From Streptomyces sulfonofaciens (lineage in GTDB: Bacteria > Actinomycetota > Actinomycetes > Streptomycetales > Streptomycetaceae), in assembly GCF_014656295.1 (NCBI RefSeq), contig NZ_BNCD01000006.1:62001-126000 (forward strand): 64,000 bases of DNA. The letters are read 5' to 3'. The notes under the pieces are model-generated. The model saw only the letters and a program-made list of their open reading frames with translations. It was not told where the DNA came from and did not search any database. Shown here in pieces: positions 33,912 to 46,264 of this stretch (its first letter is position 1; the number at the start of each line of letters is the position of its first letter). The translations under genes were made by a program, and so were the position numbers.

Positions 33912-34658
33912 TCACGCCTCCTTCGTCGCCTGCATCGCCGCACCCACGATCCCCGCGTTGTTCTGCAGCCGGGCGGGCACCAGGTCGGCCTTGATGCCCT
34001 TGATGAGCGGCAGGAACTTGTGCGCCTTGCGGCTGACTCCGCCGCCGATGATGAACAGGGACGGCGAGAACAGCATCTCGACGTGCGCCAGGTACTTCTG
34101 CACGCGGCGTGCCCAGTGCTCCCAGGTCATGTCGTGGTCGTCCTTGACCTTCGTGGAGGCGTGCTTCTCGGCGTCGTGCCCGCCCAGCTCCAGGTGGCCC
34201 AGCTCGGTGTTGGGCACCAGGCGGCCGTCGATGAAGAGCGCGCTGCCGATGCCGGTGCCGAAGGTGAGGACGAAGACCGTGCCGCCGTGTCCGCGGCCGG
34301 CGCCGAACTCCATCTCGGCCACACCCGCCGCGTCCGCGTCGTTGATCACCGTCACGGCCGTGCCGCCCATGCGCTCGCTGAGCAGGGCGCGCGCGTCCAC
34401 GTCGATCCAGGTCTTGTCCACGTTCGCCGCCGTGCGCACCGTCGACCCGTCGGTGACCACGCCGGGGAAGGTGATGCCGACCGGGCCCTGCCAGCCGAAG
34501 TGGTCCACCACCTCGGCCACCCCGTCGGCCACCTTGTCCGGCGTCGCCGGATGGGGCGTCAGCACCTTGAAGCGTTCGTCCGCCAGGTCCCCGCGGCCCA
34601 GGTCGACGGGCGCGCCCTTGATACCGGAACCGCCGATGTCCACACCGAAGATCTGCAT
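33912..34658 (-). CDS. ppgK: Polyphosphate glucokinase (ROK family)
   Basis: The 248-residue enzyme phosphorylates glucose using polyphosphate or ATP. The N-terminal phosphate motif [13 protein letters not shown], catalytic VINDADAAG (Asp near residue 107), [11 protein letters not shown] and [11 protein letters not shown] are all present. The cysteine zinc motif of ROK repressors is absent, as expected for PpgK. ATG 34658 is unambiguous. It lies between the DUF6542 gene and ispH, the usual Streptomyces order. Confidence 0.95.
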   Translation of the reverse strand: MQIFGVDIGGSGIKGAPVDLGRGDLADERFKVLTPHPATPDKVADGVAEVVDHFGWQGPVGITFPGVVTDGSTVRTAANVDKTWIDVDARALLSERMGGTAVTVINDADAAGVAEMEFGAGRGHGGTVFVLTFGTGIGSALFIDGRLVPNTELGHLELGGHDAEKHASTKVKDDHDMTWEHWARRVQKYLAHVEMLFSPSLFIIGGGVSRKAHKFLPLIKGIKADLVPARLQNNAGIVGAAMQATKEA

Positions 34659-34907
34659 ATAGCTACGGTACGGCGATCAGGGCCCACCACGCGCGCGTAC
34701 GGGCACTCGCAGTACGAGCACCCGAGCACACCGGGTCCGCCCGACCGAGCCCGTCCTGGCGGGCGCGGGCCGGTCGTGCGCCTGGCGGGGCGCTCCGGGC
34801 ACGCGCACCCGGGTGCACCGCGAGCGTGCACCGGGCACACGGTTCTGAACGCAGGCGGCACGCACGTGGGGGCGCCGACGCGCACGCCCCTGCGCCCCGT
34901 CAAGCTC

Positions 34908-35936
34908 CTAGGCGCCGGCCCCGGCGTCGCCCGGCACCGCGGCCGAACCCGCCCGCACCCCGGCGGCCAGCGACGCGGCCTCGGCGCGCAGATCGCGGCG
35001 GAGCTCCTTCGGGAGCGAGAACGTGATCGACTCCTCGGCGGCCTTGACGATCTCCACGTCCTGGTAGCCACGGGCCGCCAGCCACTCCAGCACGCCCTCG
35101 ACGAGCACCTCCGGCACGGAGGCGCCGGAGGTGACGCCGACCGTGCCGACGCCGTCCAGCCAGGTCTCGTCGATCTCCTCCGCGAAGTCGACCAGGTGGG
35201 CATCGCGCGCGCCCGCCAGCTTGGCGACCTCCACGAGCCGCTTGGAGTTGGACGAGTTCCGCGAGCCGACCACGATCACCAGGTCGGCCTCCTCGCCCAT
35301 CTGCTTGACGGCCAGTTGACGGTTCTGCGTGGCGTAGCAGATGTCGTCGCTGGGCGGGGAGATCAGTTGCGGGAACTTCTCCTTGAGGGCGTCGACCGTC
35401 TCCATCGTCTCGTCGACGGAGAGCGTGGTCTGCGAGAGCCAGACGACCTTCGAGGGGTCGCGGACCTCCACACCCGGGACGTCCTCGGGACCGTCGACCA
35501 GGGTGATGTGCTCCGGGGCCTCGCCCGAGGTGCCGATGACCTCCTCGTGGCCCTCGTGACCGATCAGGAGGATGTCGAAGTCCTCCTTGGCGAACCTGAC
35601 GGCCTCCTTGTGGACCTTGGTCACCAGGGGGCAGGTCGCGTCGATGGTGGCCAGCCCGCGCTCGGCGGCCTCCTCGTGGACGACGGGTGCGACGCCGTGC
35701 GCCGAGAACATCACGATCGACCCCTCGGGCACCTCCGCCGTGCGCTCGACGAAGATCGCGCCCTTTCTCTCCAGGGTCTGCACGACGTGCTTGTTGTGGA
35801 CGATCTCGTGGCGGACGTAGATCGGGGCCCCGTACTGTTCCAGGGCCTTCTCGACGGCGATCACGGCACGGTCCACGCCCGCGCAGTAGCCACGGGGGGC
35901 GGCGAGCAGGACGCGGCGGGCTGACGAAGCGGTCAT
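34908..35936 (-). CDS. ispH: 4-hydroxy-3-methylbut-2-enyl diphosphate reductase
   Basis: The 342-residue iron-sulfur enzyme performs the last MEP-pathway step, making isopentenyl and dimethylallyl diphosphate. The three cluster cysteines are visible in [22 protein letters not shown] and the [11 protein letters not shown] region. EIVHNKHVV and the [13 protein letters not shown] motif are conserved. ATG 35936 is used; ATG 35945 adds three residues and cannot be excluded. It is divergent from xseA by 180 bases. The C-terminal ~25 residues are an alanine-rich tail. Confidence 0.95.
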   Translation of the reverse strand: MTASSARRVLLAAPRGYCAGVDRAVIAVEKALEQYGAPIYVRHEIVHNKHVVQTLERKGAIFVERTAEVPEGSIVMFSAHGVAPVVHEEAAERGLATIDATCPLVTKVHKEAVRFAKEDFDILLIGHEGHEEVIGTSGEAPEHITLVDGPEDVPGVEVRDPSKVVWLSQTTLSVDETMETVDALKEKFPQLISPPSDDICYATQNRQLAVKQMGEEADLVIVVGSRNSSNSKRLVEVAKLAGARDAHLVDFAEEIDETWLDGVGTVGVTSGASVPEVLVEGVLEWLAARGYQDVEIVKAAEESITFSLPKELRRDLRAEAASLAAGVRAGSAAVPGDAGAGA

Positions 35937-36116
35937 GGCCACCATCGTAAGGGCGGGCCCACCGCCGCCCGGACCCCCCGGGGCGCGTCGCCCGAGGGCG
36001 GACCCGGCAGGAGCACCAGGTCCGGGGGCGCCCCGTAGCCCGATGCCCCGATGCCCGGCGCCCGGCGCGGTCCGCGGGGGCGGGGACTGTCGGTGCCGGC
36101 CGATACTCTCGGGCGC

Positions 36117-37487
36117 ATGGCTGTGAACACGTCCGCGGACGCCCCGCTGCCCGTCGGCCAGGTGTCGCGGCTCATCGGCGGGTGGATCGACCGGCTGGGC
36201 GCCGTCTGGGTGGAGGGGCAGATCACCCAGCTCTCGCGGCGGCCCGGCGCGGGAGTCGTCTTCATGACGCTGCGCGACCCGTCGTACGACATCTCCGTGA
36301 GCGTCACCTGCTACCGCACGGTGTTCGACGCGGTCGCCGAGGTCGTCTCGGAGGGCGCCCGTGTCGTCGTGCACGCCAAGCCGGAGTGGTACGCGCCGCG
36401 CGGCCAGCTCTCCCTGCGGGCCACCGAGATACGTCCCGTGGGCGTCGGCGAGTTGCTGGCGCGGTTGGAGCAGTTGAAGAAGGCGCTGGCGCGCGAGGGC
36501 CTCTTCGCGCCCGAGCGCAAGAAACCGCTGCCCTTCCTGCCGCAGCTCATCGGCCTGGTCTGCGGCCGCGCCTCGGCCGCCGAGCGTGACGTCCTGGAGA
36601 ACGCCAGGCGCCGCTGGCCCGCCGTCCGCTTCGAGGTGCGCAATGTCGCCGTCCAGGGCGTGCACGCGGTGCCGCAGGTGGTCCAGGCGGTCAAGGAGCT
36701 GGACACGCTGGACGACATCGACGTGATCATCGTGGCGCGGGGCGGCGGCAGTGTGGAGGACCTGCTGCCGTTCTCCGACGAGCAGTTGGTCAGGGCGGTG
36801 GCCTCCTGCCGTACGCCGGTGGTCTCGGCCATCGGCCACGAGCCCGACAATCCGCTGCTCGACCACGTGGCCGACCTGCGCGCCTCCACTCCGACGGACG
36901 CCGCGAAGAAGGTCGTGCCAGACGTCGGCGAGGAGTTCGAGCGGGTGCGCCGGCTGTGCGACCGCGCGCGGCGCAGCGTGGCCGCCCTGCTGGACCGCGA
37001 GGAACGCGGCCTCGCCCATGCGCTCGCCAGGCCCTCGATACAGCACCCGCACCGCATGGTCGACGACCGGGAGCAGCAGGTCGGGGCGCTCGCCGACCGT
37101 GCCCGCCGGACCCTCGGCCACCTCCTCGACCGCGCCGACTCGGAGCTGATGCACACCCACGCGCGCGTGGTGGCCCTCTCCCCTGCCGCCACCCTGGAGC
37201 GCGGGTACGCGGTGCTCCAGAAGGCCGGCGGCCAGGCGGTCCGGGCCCCCGGCGAGGTGGTGCGGGGAGAGGAACTGCGCGCCCGGGTGGCCGCGGGCGA
37301 GTTCCCGGTGCGGGTGGGGGCCGTTACGGACGGTCGCACGGACACCGGGCCCGAGGCCCCCGCCCATCCCGGGGGCTCCCCGGGCGCCGTGAACTCCCCG
37401 GACACCGGGTACGCCGCCGACTCCCCGGGCACCGCCGAGTCCGCGCCCACGCCCACGCCGCATCCTGTCGACACTCCGGACTCTTAG
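36117..37487 (+). CDS. xseA: Exonuclease VII large subunit
   Basis: The 456-residue subunit has an N-terminal OB-fold with [17 protein letters not shown], then the catalytic core with [26 protein letters not shown] and [13 protein letters not shown], then a coiled-coil region. Together with XseB it degrades single-stranded DNA. TACTCT at 36104-36109, 7 bases before the ATG, is a -10 for a leaderless transcript. The last ~70 residues are a proline/glycine/threonine-rich extension beyond the family core. It is followed 9 bases later by xseB. Confidence 0.95.
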   Translation: MAVNTSADAPLPVGQVSRLIGGWIDRLGAVWVEGQITQLSRRPGAGVVFMTLRDPSYDISVSVTCYRTVFDAVAEVVSEGARVVVHAKPEWYAPRGQLSLRATEIRPVGVGELLARLEQLKKALAREGLFAPERKKPLPFLPQLIGLVCGRASAAERDVLENARRRWPAVRFEVRNVAVQGVHAVPQVVQAVKELDTLDDIDVIIVARGGGSVEDLLPFSDEQLVRAVASCRTPVVSAIGHEPDNPLLDHVADLRASTPTDAAKKVVPDVGEEFERVRRLCDRARRSVAALLDREERGLAHALARPSIQHPHRMVDDREQQVGALADRARRTLGHLLDRADSELMHTHARVVALSPAATLERGYAVLQKAGGQAVRAPGEVVRGEELRARVAAGEFPVRVGAVTDGRTDTGPEAPAHPGGSPGAVNSPDTGYAADSPGTAESAPTPTPHPVDTPDS

Positions 37488-37496
37488 GGTGATCCC

Positions 37497-37808
37497 ATGA
37501 CCAGCAGCACCGAAGCCGGTACGGACGAGGCCACGCCCGGTTACGAGCAGGCCCGGGACGAGCTGATCGAGGTCGTCCGCCGCCTGGAGACCGGTGGCAC
37601 CACGTTGGAGGAGTCGCTCGCCCTGTGGGAGCGCGGCGAGGAACTGGCCAAGGTGTGCCGCCGCTGGCTGGCCGGTGCCCGCGCCCGCCTCGACGCGGCT
37701 CTTGCGGAGGGCGAGGAGCAGGACGTCACCCGGACGGAGGTCCGCGAGCCGGGCGCCGCTCGCGGCGGTGAGGCGGACGGCGGGGACGGCGCGGACGACG
37801 TGGGCTGA
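37497..37808 (+). CDS. xseB: Exonuclease VII small subunit
   Basis: The 103-residue subunit has the short helical XseB core [20 protein letters not shown] followed by [14 protein letters not shown] and a C-terminal glycine/aspartate-rich tail. Several copies bind one XseA. ATG 37497 comes 9 bases after the xseA stop, a clear two-gene operon. Confidence 0.95.
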   Translation: MTSSTEAGTDEATPGYEQARDELIEVVRRLETGGTTLEESLALWERGEELAKVCRRWLAGARARLDAALAEGEEQDVTRTEVREPGAARGGEADGGDGADDVG

Positions 37809-38240
37809 GCCGGGCGGCTCGCCCGCGCGGAGGGCAGCGCTTCCCATGGGGGTCTGCGGCTCTTCCACGGGCGAGTGGGCGGCGCCATCCGCAGGGCGAG
37901 TGGGCGACGCCACCCCCGCCCCCAGGGGGACGGGCGCCGCCGCACGGGCGCGTGCGCGCTTCCCCTACGGCACTCGCTTCCCCTACCGGACGCGCTCCCC
38001 TACCGCACACGCCGTCCCGCCCTCACGCGTTGTGTGCCGGAGCCCCATGCCACGCACTGCGTGCCCCGCCCGCGCGGCCGACGTTCCGTGCCGGACCCGC
38101 GTGGCCGAGCGCGGTCGGCCGACTGCCGGAGCCTGGTGAGGCAGCTCACAGATACCCGCGTTTGGTTGAATTATAAACTTCATAGCCGTAGAGTCACTGC
38201 TGACCGGTGATCCATCAGTCCGTGACCATAAGGTTGTCTC
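37809..38240. other. 430-base gap with short degenerate repeats and a nitroreductase operator candidate
   Basis: Repeats of CGCTTCCCCTAC-like units occur at about 37955-38010 and GGCGAGTGGGCG-like units at about 37870-37915. Nearer the next gene the DNA becomes AT-rich: TTGAA-N8-TTCAT (38166-38170 and 38179-38183) is an imperfect inverted repeat that may be the operator of the nitroreductase gene. No gene is convincingly encoded. Confidence 0.5.
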
Positions 38241-38831
38241 ATGTCCCTCGCCCTAGACCCCACCGCCCAGGACCTGCTGTTCCGGGAGGCCCGTACGGCC
38301 CGGACCTTCACCGCGGAGCCGGTGAGCGACGAACAGGTCAGGGCGATCTACGACCTGGTCAAGTACGGCCCGACCGCCTTCAACCAGTCTCCCCTGCGCA
38401 TCACGCTGATCCGCAGCGCCGAGGCCCGCGAGCGGCTGCTGCCGCACCTCGCCGAGGGCAACCGCCCCAAGAGCGCCCAGGCCCCGCTGGTCGCGATCCT
38501 GTCCGCGGACAACGAGTTCCACGAGGAACTGCCGCAGCTCGTCCCCCAGGCACCGGCGCTCAAGGACATGTTCTCCGAGCGTGCGGTACGCGAGCAGAAC
38601 GCCGGCCTGAACGCCGCCCTGCAGGCCGCGTACTTCATCATCGGCGTCCGCGCCGCGGGCCTCGCCGCCGGCCCGATGACCGGCTTCGACCCGGCCGGCG
38701 TCCAGAAGGAGTTCCTGGACGACGACCACACCCCGCTGATGATCGTCAACATCGGCAGGCCCGGCGAGTCCGCCTGGCACCCCGAGCGCTCCCCGCGGCT
38801 CGACTTCGAGCAGGTCGTCACCGTCCTCTGA
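38241..38831 (+). CDS. Nitroreductase-family malonic semialdehyde reductase-like enzyme
   Basis: The 196-residue FMN enzyme belongs to the RutE/HadB-like branch: LFREARTARTFTAEPV, YGPTAFNQSPLRITLI, and AGPMTGFDPAGVQKEF. The family reduces malonic semialdehyde or quinone/nitro compounds with NAD(P)H. No pyrimidine-degradation (rut) genes are near, so the physiological substrate is uncertain. ATG 38241 has no strong ribosome site. It is monocistronic, with an AT-rich promoter region upstream. Confidence 0.88.
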   Translation: MSLALDPTAQDLLFREARTARTFTAEPVSDEQVRAIYDLVKYGPTAFNQSPLRITLIRSAEARERLLPHLAEGNRPKSAQAPLVAILSADNEFHEELPQLVPQAPALKDMFSERAVREQNAGLNAALQAAYFIIGVRAAGLAAGPMTGFDPAGVQKEFLDDDHTPLMIVNIGRPGESAWHPERSPRLDFEQVVTVL

Positions 38832-39021
38832 CCGCGTCCCGAACGGCCGGCCGGGTACGCGCCCGCCGGCCGCGGGTACGCCCGACCGCGAGCGACCCCC
38901 CGAGGGAACCGGGCCGGGGCCCGGGCGGGGGTGTGACCGGGGCCTGGTGCGGCCGGGGCCCGGGCCGAGGGGCACGGCGCGGCCGGGACCGCGGCGCGGG
39001 ACGGGAGCCGGGGCCGCAGCG

Positions 39022-39044
39022 CCCCGGGGCCCAAGGCCCCGGGG
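39022..39044. terminator. Bidirectional hairpin between nitroreductase and DUF4245 genes
   Basis: Perfect 10-base stem CCCCGGGGCC / GGCCCCGGGG with loop CAA, between convergent genes. Confidence 0.75.
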
Positions 39045-39054
39045 ACCCGGACCC

Positions 39055-39573
39055 TCAGGACGCCTTCAGCGCCTGCGCCATCCTGGCGAGCTCCGCGAAG
39101 GACGCCGTGCCCGTGACGACCGTCGTGGAGCCCTTGTCCCGGTGGACCAGGGCGTCGTAGTGCCCGCCCTCGTAGCGCTGCCAGGTGCGGTCCCCTATGC
39201 GCTGCGTGGCCGTGGTCCTCCTGGCGCCCTGACTGGCGCCGGAGATGAACGGCGCCGGCTCCTGGGTGGACTGCTCGATGGCGACGTACTGCCCGGTCGG
39301 GTCCTGGAAGCCCAGGTGCCAGGCGTTGCCCTTCTCGCCCTGGAAGCGCACGGAGGTCGCCTTCCACTCGGCGGGCAGTCCCTCGGGCGCCGCGACCGGG
39401 TAGGGCGCCGCTCGGCGCGCCGTCAGCAGCTCGACGCTGTAGTCGACCCGCTTGACGGGGTCCTTGGAGTCGTCGTGCGGGATGAAGACGTACATGACAC
39501 CTGCGACGAGGGCGATGACGCCCAGCGACAGCAGCATGTCCCGCACCTTCTGCTTGCCTTGCCTGCCTGCCAC
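39055..39573 (-). CDS. DUF4245 family membrane-anchored protein
   Basis: The 172-residue protein has an N-terminal basic stretch, one hydrophobic helix ([17 protein letters not shown]) and an extracytoplasmic domain that begins [22 protein letters not shown] (given in part) and includes [13 protein letters not shown], typical of the actinobacterial DUF4245 family. Function is unknown; the product is anchored outside the membrane. GTG 39573 (protein VAGRQGKQK) is chosen because the longer frame before it is low complexity. It is divergent from glpX. Confidence 0.8.
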   Translation of the reverse strand: MAGRQGKQKVRDMLLSLGVIALVAGVMYVFIPHDDSKDPVKRVDYSVELLTARRAAPYPVAAPEGLPAEWKATSVRFQGEKGNAWHLGFQDPTGQYVAIEQSTQEPAPFISGASQGARRTTATQRIGDRTWQRYEGGHYDALVHRDKGSTTVVTGTASFAELARMAQALKAS

Positions 39574-39790
39574 GCCCCCATCGTCGCAGGCCGCCCCCCA
39601 CCCCTTGCGACCGCCCCGCCCCGACGGGCCCCGTCCCGCCCCATCGGCCACCCAAGGCCCGATGGGTGACCGCTCCCACACGCTCCGTATGCGCTCATCG
39701 GTGGTGGCCCCTGCTCATCGCGTGGGGACAGCGGTTATTGTCGGAGACAACCCTCGTCCGGCCACCGCCGTTTCAGGAAGGTGCGTTTCG

Positions 39791-40822
39791 ATGACCGAGC
39801 ACCACCTCCCCTCCGAACTCGAAGTCTCACCCGAGGCCCCCGACCGCAACCTGGCCCTGGAACTCGTCCGGGTCACCGAGGCCGCCGCGATGGCCGCGGG
39901 CCGCTGGGTCGGCCGGGGCGAGAAGAACGGCGCGGACGGCGCCGCCGTACGGGCCATGCGCACCCTCGTCTCCACCGTCTCGATGAACGGCGTGGTCGTC
40001 ATCGGCGAGGGCGAGAAGGACGAGGCCCCGATGCTCTTCAACGGAGAACGGGTCGGCGACGGCACCGGCGCCGAGTGCGACATCGCCGTGGACCCGATCG
40101 ACGGCACCACCCTCGCCGCCAAGGGCATGCCGAACGCGGTCGCCGTGCTGGCCGCGGCGGACCGGGGCACCATGTTCGACCCGTCGGCCGTCTTCTACAT
40201 GGACAAGCTGGCCGCCGGTCCCGAGGCCGCGGACTACGTGGACATCGACGCCCCGGTGGCGGTCAACATCCGGCGGGTGGCGAAGGCGAAGCGGTCCTCG
40301 CCGGAGGACGTCACCGTCGTCATCCTGGACCGGCCGCGGCACGAGGGGCTCATCAAGGAGATCCGGGAGACCGGCGCCCGCATCAAGCTGATCTCCGACG
40401 GCGATGTCGCAGGATCGATTCTCGCGGTCCGCGAGAACAGCGGCGTCGATCTGCTGCTGGGCATCGGCGGCACCCCGGAGGGCATCATCTCGGCCTGTGC
40501 CATCAAGTGCCTGGGCGGCACCATCCAGGGCAAGCTATGGCCCAAGGACGACGAGGAGCGGCAGCGCGCCATCGACGCGGGGCACGACCTGGACCGCGTA
40601 CTGCACACCGACGACCTGGTCTCCGGTGAGAACGTCTTCTTCGTGGCGACGGGCATCACCGACGGCGAGTTGCTGCGCGGGGTGCGCTACCGCGCCGAGA
40701 CCGCGACGACCTCCTCGCTGGTGATGCGCTCGAAGTCCGGCACCATCCGGCAGATCGACTCCACCCACCGGCTGGCGAAGCTGCGGGCCTACAGCACCAT
40801 CGACTTCGACCGCGCGATGTAG
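39791..40822 (+). CDS. glpX: Class II fructose-1,6-bisphosphatase
   Basis: The 343-residue GlpX phosphatase of gluconeogenesis hydrolyses fructose 1,6-bisphosphate with Mg2+ or Mn2+. Metal and substrate motifs are visible: [25 protein letters not shown], and [27 protein letters not shown] lies 9 bases before ATG 39791. It is monocistronic and converges on the WhiB-like gene through a hairpin at 40917-40942. Confidence 0.96.
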   Translation: MTEHHLPSELEVSPEAPDRNLALELVRVTEAAAMAAGRWVGRGEKNGADGAAVRAMRTLVSTVSMNGVVVIGEGEKDEAPMLFNGERVGDGTGAECDIAVDPIDGTTLAAKGMPNAVAVLAAADRGTMFDPSAVFYMDKLAAGPEAADYVDIDAPVAVNIRRVAKAKRSSPEDVTVVILDRPRHEGLIKEIRETGARIKLISDGDVAGSILAVRENSGVDLLLGIGGTPEGIISACAIKCLGGTIQGKLWPKDDEERQRAIDAGHDLDRVLHTDDLVSGENVFFVATGITDGELLRGVRYRAETATTSSLVMRSKSGTIRQIDSTHRLAKLRAYSTIDFDRAM

Positions 40823-40916
40823 GCCCCGACTCCGGCCGGGGGTACGGCACAGGATGGCGGGGGTCCTTGCACCGCCGGACCGTCGGGCCGCCGCGCCTTC
40901 GGAGCCGCCACGCCGT

Positions 40917-40942
40917 CGGGCCGCCGCAGGAGGGGCGGCCCG
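40917..40942. terminator. Hairpin between glpX and wblI
   Basis: 9-base perfect stem CGGGCCGCC / GGCGGCCCG with an 8-base loop, between convergent genes. Confidence 0.65.
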
Positions 40943-40948
40943 GACGCG

Positions 40949-41323
40949 CTAACCGGCCGCCGCTATGGGACCCGCCGCATGGGCCTTGTTGAGTTCGAGG
41001 TCGCGCCTGCGCCGCCTGGCCAGCACCACGCGCCGCTCCGCCGCGGTGAGCCCGCCCCACACCCCGTACGGTTCGGGCTGGAGCAGGGCGTGCTCGCGGC
41101 ACTCCACCATCACCGGGCACCGGGCGCAGACACGCTTCGCGGCCTCCTCGCGGGAGAGCCTGGCCGCGGTGGGCTCCTTCGACGGGGCGAAGAAGAGTCC
41201 TGCCTCGTCACGCCGACACACCGCTTCGGTATGCCAGGGGGCGTCCTGATCCCGTACCTCCGCGGACGCCCGCCGGGTGGTGACGGCAGCGATCTGCAGG
41301 GACTGGCGCGGCGGTTGCAGCAC
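40949..41323 (-). CDS. wblI: WhiB-like iron-sulfur regulator (WblI-type)
   Basis: The 124-residue Wbl protein has four cysteines positioned for a [4Fe-4S] cluster (AVCRRDEAGLFF, then C-x-x-C-x5-C in RVCARCPVMVEC), the GVWGGLTAAER turn and a basic C-terminal DNA-binding tail RRRRRD. Wbl proteins act as redox- or NO-sensitive partners of sigma factors. GTG 41323 follows AGGAG by 7 bases. The assignment to wblI rests on its position next to glpX and the fumarase genes, as I recall from S. coelicolor; the family call is firm. Confidence 0.9.
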   Translation of the reverse strand: MLQPPRQSLQIAAVTTRRASAEVRDQDAPWHTEAVCRRDEAGLFFAPSKEPTAARLSREEAAKRVCARCPVMVECREHALLQPEPYGVWGGLTAAERRVVLARRRRRDLELNKAHAAGPIAAAG

Positions 41324-41468
41324 GGTCTACTCCTGACGACGGCTTCGCGAGCGAGCGACGATGCAGCAAGGCCTACCCGCTGTACGCGCGCCTAAGCACT
41401 GAGTTCCGATGCACGGGTGTTCTCGGCCAGCGGGGAACCGGCCATGAGCAGGGCTTGTGCGCGCCGGG

Positions 41469-42173
41469 TCAGTGATCGAGATACTTGCGGAGCTTGTGCT
41501 GGAGGTCCCGCACCAGCCGGCCGCGCCTGGGCTTCGCCTCTATGTTGCCGAGCACGGCGACACCGTCGACGAAGACCACGGGGGCGTCGGGGTCCGGGGA
41601 GTCGAGGGTGTCGACCTCGAAGTTGCCGAGGACGCCGCCGCCGCTGCCGCGCAGGGAGATGTTCTCCGGGACGGTGATCTCCACGTTGCCGAAGACGGAG
41701 ACGGCCTTGATGACGACCTGCTGGTACTCGAAGAGCGCTTCGCTCAGGTCTATCTCGACGTTGCCGAAGATCGCGTAGGCGTGGGTCCTGCGGCCGACGC
41801 GCCAACGGCCCCTGCGGGCCGAGGAGCTGAGCACCGCCACGAGATTGTCGTCCGCCTCGGCCGGTATCGCGCCGGCGGTGGGCCGGGACGGGGCGGAGGC
41901 GGGCGGCGTGCGCCGCCGGTAGGAGTCCTCGGAGGCGGCCCGCGGCAGGTCCTCGACGAGGGGTTCGAGGTCGCCGACCGTCTTGGCGCGGTAGACGCCC
42001 TCGACGCGCTCGGCGTGCTCGTCGGCCGTGAGGCGGCCCTCGGCGAGCGCCTCGCGCAGGATGTCGGCGACGCGGTCGCGGTCGGCGTCGGACGCGCGCA
42101 GCCCGCCGGAGGGGTTGGCCTGTGCCGTCGGCGCGGCGGGCTCCGGGGACTGGGGGCGCTTTTGGAGGTCCAC
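41469..42173 (-). CDS. DUF1707 and LiaF-like C-terminal domain protein
   Basis: The 234-residue protein contains a DUF1707/SHOCT-like helical domain at residues ~20-70 (LRASDADRDRVADILREA, DEHAERVEGVYRAKTVGDL), a linker, and a C-terminal beta-helical domain with repeated FGNVEIDL, FGNVEITVP and LGNFEVDT strands, like the LiaF/cell-wall-antibiotic-response proteins. No membrane helix is seen. It may sense or respond to envelope stress (inference from the family). GTG 42173 is chosen; upstream in-frame sequence is low-complexity. Confidence 0.85.
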   Translation of the reverse strand: MDLQKRPQSPEPAAPTAQANPSGGLRASDADRDRVADILREALAEGRLTADEHAERVEGVYRAKTVGDLEPLVEDLPRAASEDSYRRRTPPASAPSRPTAGAIPAEADDNLVAVLSSSARRGRWRVGRRTHAYAIFGNVEIDLSEALFEYQQVVIKAVSVFGNVEITVPENISLRGSGGGVLGNFEVDTLDSPDPDAPVVFVDGVAVLGNIEAKPRRGRLVRDLQHKLRKYLDH

Positions 42174-42541
42174 GGGGGACAGCGTACCCAAACGCGATAG
42201 ATCGCGACTAGCCCCCGTGGCGGCTCGGCCTCCCAGGAGGCGGGGGATACCGCGGGCCGCCGCCGTGCGGGACCCGAGGAGCCGCCGCACGTCCATCCGG
42301 GGCCGGGCGGCGTGCGTCCAGGTCACGGCGTGCACCGCGGCGTGCACCCCGGTGGCGGCGTGCACCGCGGCGTGCGGGGGTGCACACCTCGCCCGCACCG
42401 CGATGGCGGCGCGCACCCCGGATGGTGCGCGCCGTGACTGTGGCGCGCACCACGGACTGCGGGCGTACGCACCGGGATTACGCTGGGGGCGCGCTACCGG
42501 CGGTGGTGGTGTCGCTGTCTGTCGAGTGAGGAATGGGCGTC
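42174..42541. other. Divergent gap with degenerate GCGTGCACC repeats and fumarase promoter
   Basis: GGCGTGCACC-like units recur at least five times between 42307 and 42436, sometimes inverted (GGTGCGCGCC). TACGCT at 42479-42484 is a likely -10 for the class I fumarase. No gene is convincingly encoded. Confidence 0.55.
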
Positions 42542-44209
<1,668 letters not shown>

Positions 44210-44233
44210 CCGCGGCGCCCGGCCCCTCGTACC

Positions 44234-44264
44234 CGCCCTCCCCGGTCCTCCACCGGGGAGGGCG
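44234..44264 (+). terminator. Hairpin terminator between the two fumarase genes
   Basis: Perfect 13-base stem (44234-44246 and 44252-44264) with a 5-base loop, 25 bases after the class I fumarase stop. Confidence 0.85.
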
Positions 44265-44344
44265 TCCCCCGTCGGGCGTACATCCGCTTCCGGCGGGAAC
44301 ACGGGACGCGTCCCGGACGCTTACCGGGCAGGAGGTACGACGAC

Positions 44345-45757
44345 ATGACGAGCGACGAGGCGACCGGCGGCGAGCCCGAGTACCGCACGGAACACGACTC
44401 CATGGGCGAGGTGCGGGTCCCCGCCCACGCGAAGTGGCGCGCCCAGACCCAGCGCGCGGTGCAGAACTTCCCGGTCTCCGGGCAGCGCATCGAGCGTGCG
44501 CACATCGAGGCCCTGGCCCGCGTCAAGAGTGCCGCGGCCAAGGTCAACGCCCACCTCGGCGTCATCGACGAGGACATGGCCCGGGCCATCCGGGAGGCCG
44601 CCGCCGAGGTCGCGGAGGGCCGCTGGGACGACCACTTCCCGGTCGACGTCTTCCAGACCGGCTCCGGCACCTCCTCCAACATGAACACCAACGAGGTACT
44701 GGCCACCCTCGCCACGGAGCGCCTCGGCCGCGCCGTCCACCCGAACGACCACGTGAACGCCTCGCAGAGTTCCAACGACGTCTTCCCCTCCAGCATCCAC
44801 ATCGCCGCCACCGCCGCGGTCACGCACGACCTCGTCCCCTCCCTGGAGCACCTGGCGGCCGCCCTGGAGCGCAAGGCGGACGAGTTCAAGGACGTCGTCA
44901 AGTCCGGCCGCACCCACCTGATGGACGCCACCCCCGTCACCCTGGGGCAGGAGTTCCACGGCTACGCCGCACAGGTCCGGCGCGGCGTCGAGCGCCTGGG
45001 CGCCGCGCTGCCCCGCCTCGCCGAGCTCCCGCTCGGCGGCACCGCGGTCGGCACCGGCATCAACACCCCGCCCGGCTTCGCCGCCGCCGTCATCGCCGAG
45101 ATCGCCGAGCAGACGGGTCTGCCGCTGACGGAGGCCCGCGACCACTTCGAGGCCCAGGGCGCCCGGGACGGGCTGGTGGAGACCTCAGGCCAGCTCAGGA
45201 CGATCGCCGTGTCCCTGACCAAGATCTCCAACGATCTGCGGTGGATGGCCTCGGGCCCGCGCACCGGCCTGGCCGAGATCAGCCTGCCCGATCTGCAGCC
45301 CGGCTCCTCGATCATGCCCGGCAAGGTCAATCCCGTCATCCCGGAGGCCGTTCTCCAGGTCGCCGCCCAGGTCACCGGTAACGACGCCACCATCGCCACC
45401 GCAGGAGCCGCGGGGAACTTCGAGCTGAACGTCATGCTTCCCGTGATCGCCAAGAACCTGCTGGAGTCCATCCGGCTGCTCGCCAACGTCACCCGCCTGC
45501 TCGCGGACCGCACCGTCGACGGCATCACCGCACACGTCGAGCGCGCCCGGGAGTACGCCGAGTCCTCGCCCTCCGTGGTGACACCCCTGAACAAGTACAT
45601 CGGGTACGAGGAGGCCGCCAAGGTCGCGAAGAAGGCGCTCGCCGAGCGGAAGACCATCCGCGAGGCGGTCCTGGAGGCGGGCTACGTGGAGCGCGGCGAT
45701 CTGACACGGCAGCAGCTCGACGAGGCCCTGGACGTCCTCCGTATGACGCACCCTTAG
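44345..45757 (+). CDS. fumC: Class II fumarate hydratase
   Basis: The 470-residue oxygen-stable, iron-free fumarase belongs to the aspartase/fumarase superfamily. [44 protein letters not shown] (signature regions) and the catalytic loop [12 protein letters not shown] are all intact. GGGCAGGAGG lies upstream of ATG 44345. Together with the preceding Fe-S fumarase it gives the TCA cycle a route that survives iron limitation or oxidative stress (known for such pairs). Confidence 0.97.
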   Translation: MTSDEATGGEPEYRTEHDSMGEVRVPAHAKWRAQTQRAVQNFPVSGQRIERAHIEALARVKSAAAKVNAHLGVIDEDMARAIREAAAEVAEGRWDDHFPVDVFQTGSGTSSNMNTNEVLATLATERLGRAVHPNDHVNASQSSNDVFPSSIHIAATAAVTHDLVPSLEHLAAALERKADEFKDVVKSGRTHLMDATPVTLGQEFHGYAAQVRRGVERLGAALPRLAELPLGGTAVGTGINTPPGFAAAVIAEIAEQTGLPLTEARDHFEAQGARDGLVETSGQLRTIAVSLTKISNDLRWMASGPRTGLAEISLPDLQPGSSIMPGKVNPVIPEAVLQVAAQVTGNDATIATAGAAGNFELNVMLPVIAKNLLESIRLLANVTRLLADRTVDGITAHVERAREYAESSPSVVTPLNKYIGYEEAAKVAKKALAERKTIREAVLEAGYVERGDLTRQQLDEALDVLRMTHP

Positions 45758-46264
45758 CGCCGGCCCCACCCGGGGCACCCCCGAGCGGCCGTCACACCCT
45801 GGGCGGGTGCGCCCCCGGCACACCGCCGGCAGCCACCGCCCCGAGTGCACCCGTCCCGCCCGGGCCCTCGGCGGCCGGCACCCGTTCAGCGCCCGCGGCC
45901 CCGGCACACCCTCGGCGCGGCGCCACCGCCCTGCCCCGGCACGGCACCCCCGCCGGCACACACCCCGGACACGCACCGCCGCACCCGCACCGCCGGAACC
46001 ACCCGAGGACGGGACCAGTCGCCAGTTGACCGGCCCGAGCAGGCCGCCGACGGCCGCGCGGCCTGCTCGGGCCGCCGATGACCAGGCCCACGTAGGACCC
46101 GGCGCCGGCGACGGCCCTCAGCCGCCCCACGACGCGCGGGGAGGGTCCCCCGCACGCACCCCCTCCGCCCCTCGCGCACCCCCGTCCGTCCCTCCCCATC
46201 AGCCCTCTTTCAGCAGACGACCTGCGTCGCAGCGACGCCTGCGCACGCCACCTAATATCTGTAC
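45758..46264. other. 500-base gap with leaderless promoter of the DUF402 gene
   Basis: Proline-codon-like C-rich sequence without a credible gene. It holds the hairpin at 46031-46074. TAATAT at 46253-46258, only 6 bases before ATG 46265, is a near-consensus -10 for a leaderless message. Confidence 0.65.
46031..46074. terminator. Long perfect hairpin downstream of fumC
   Basis: Perfect 17-base stem (46031-46047 and 46058-46074), 10-base loop, about 270 bases after the fumC stop; it probably ends the fumC transcript or insulates the DUF402 gene. Confidence 0.65.
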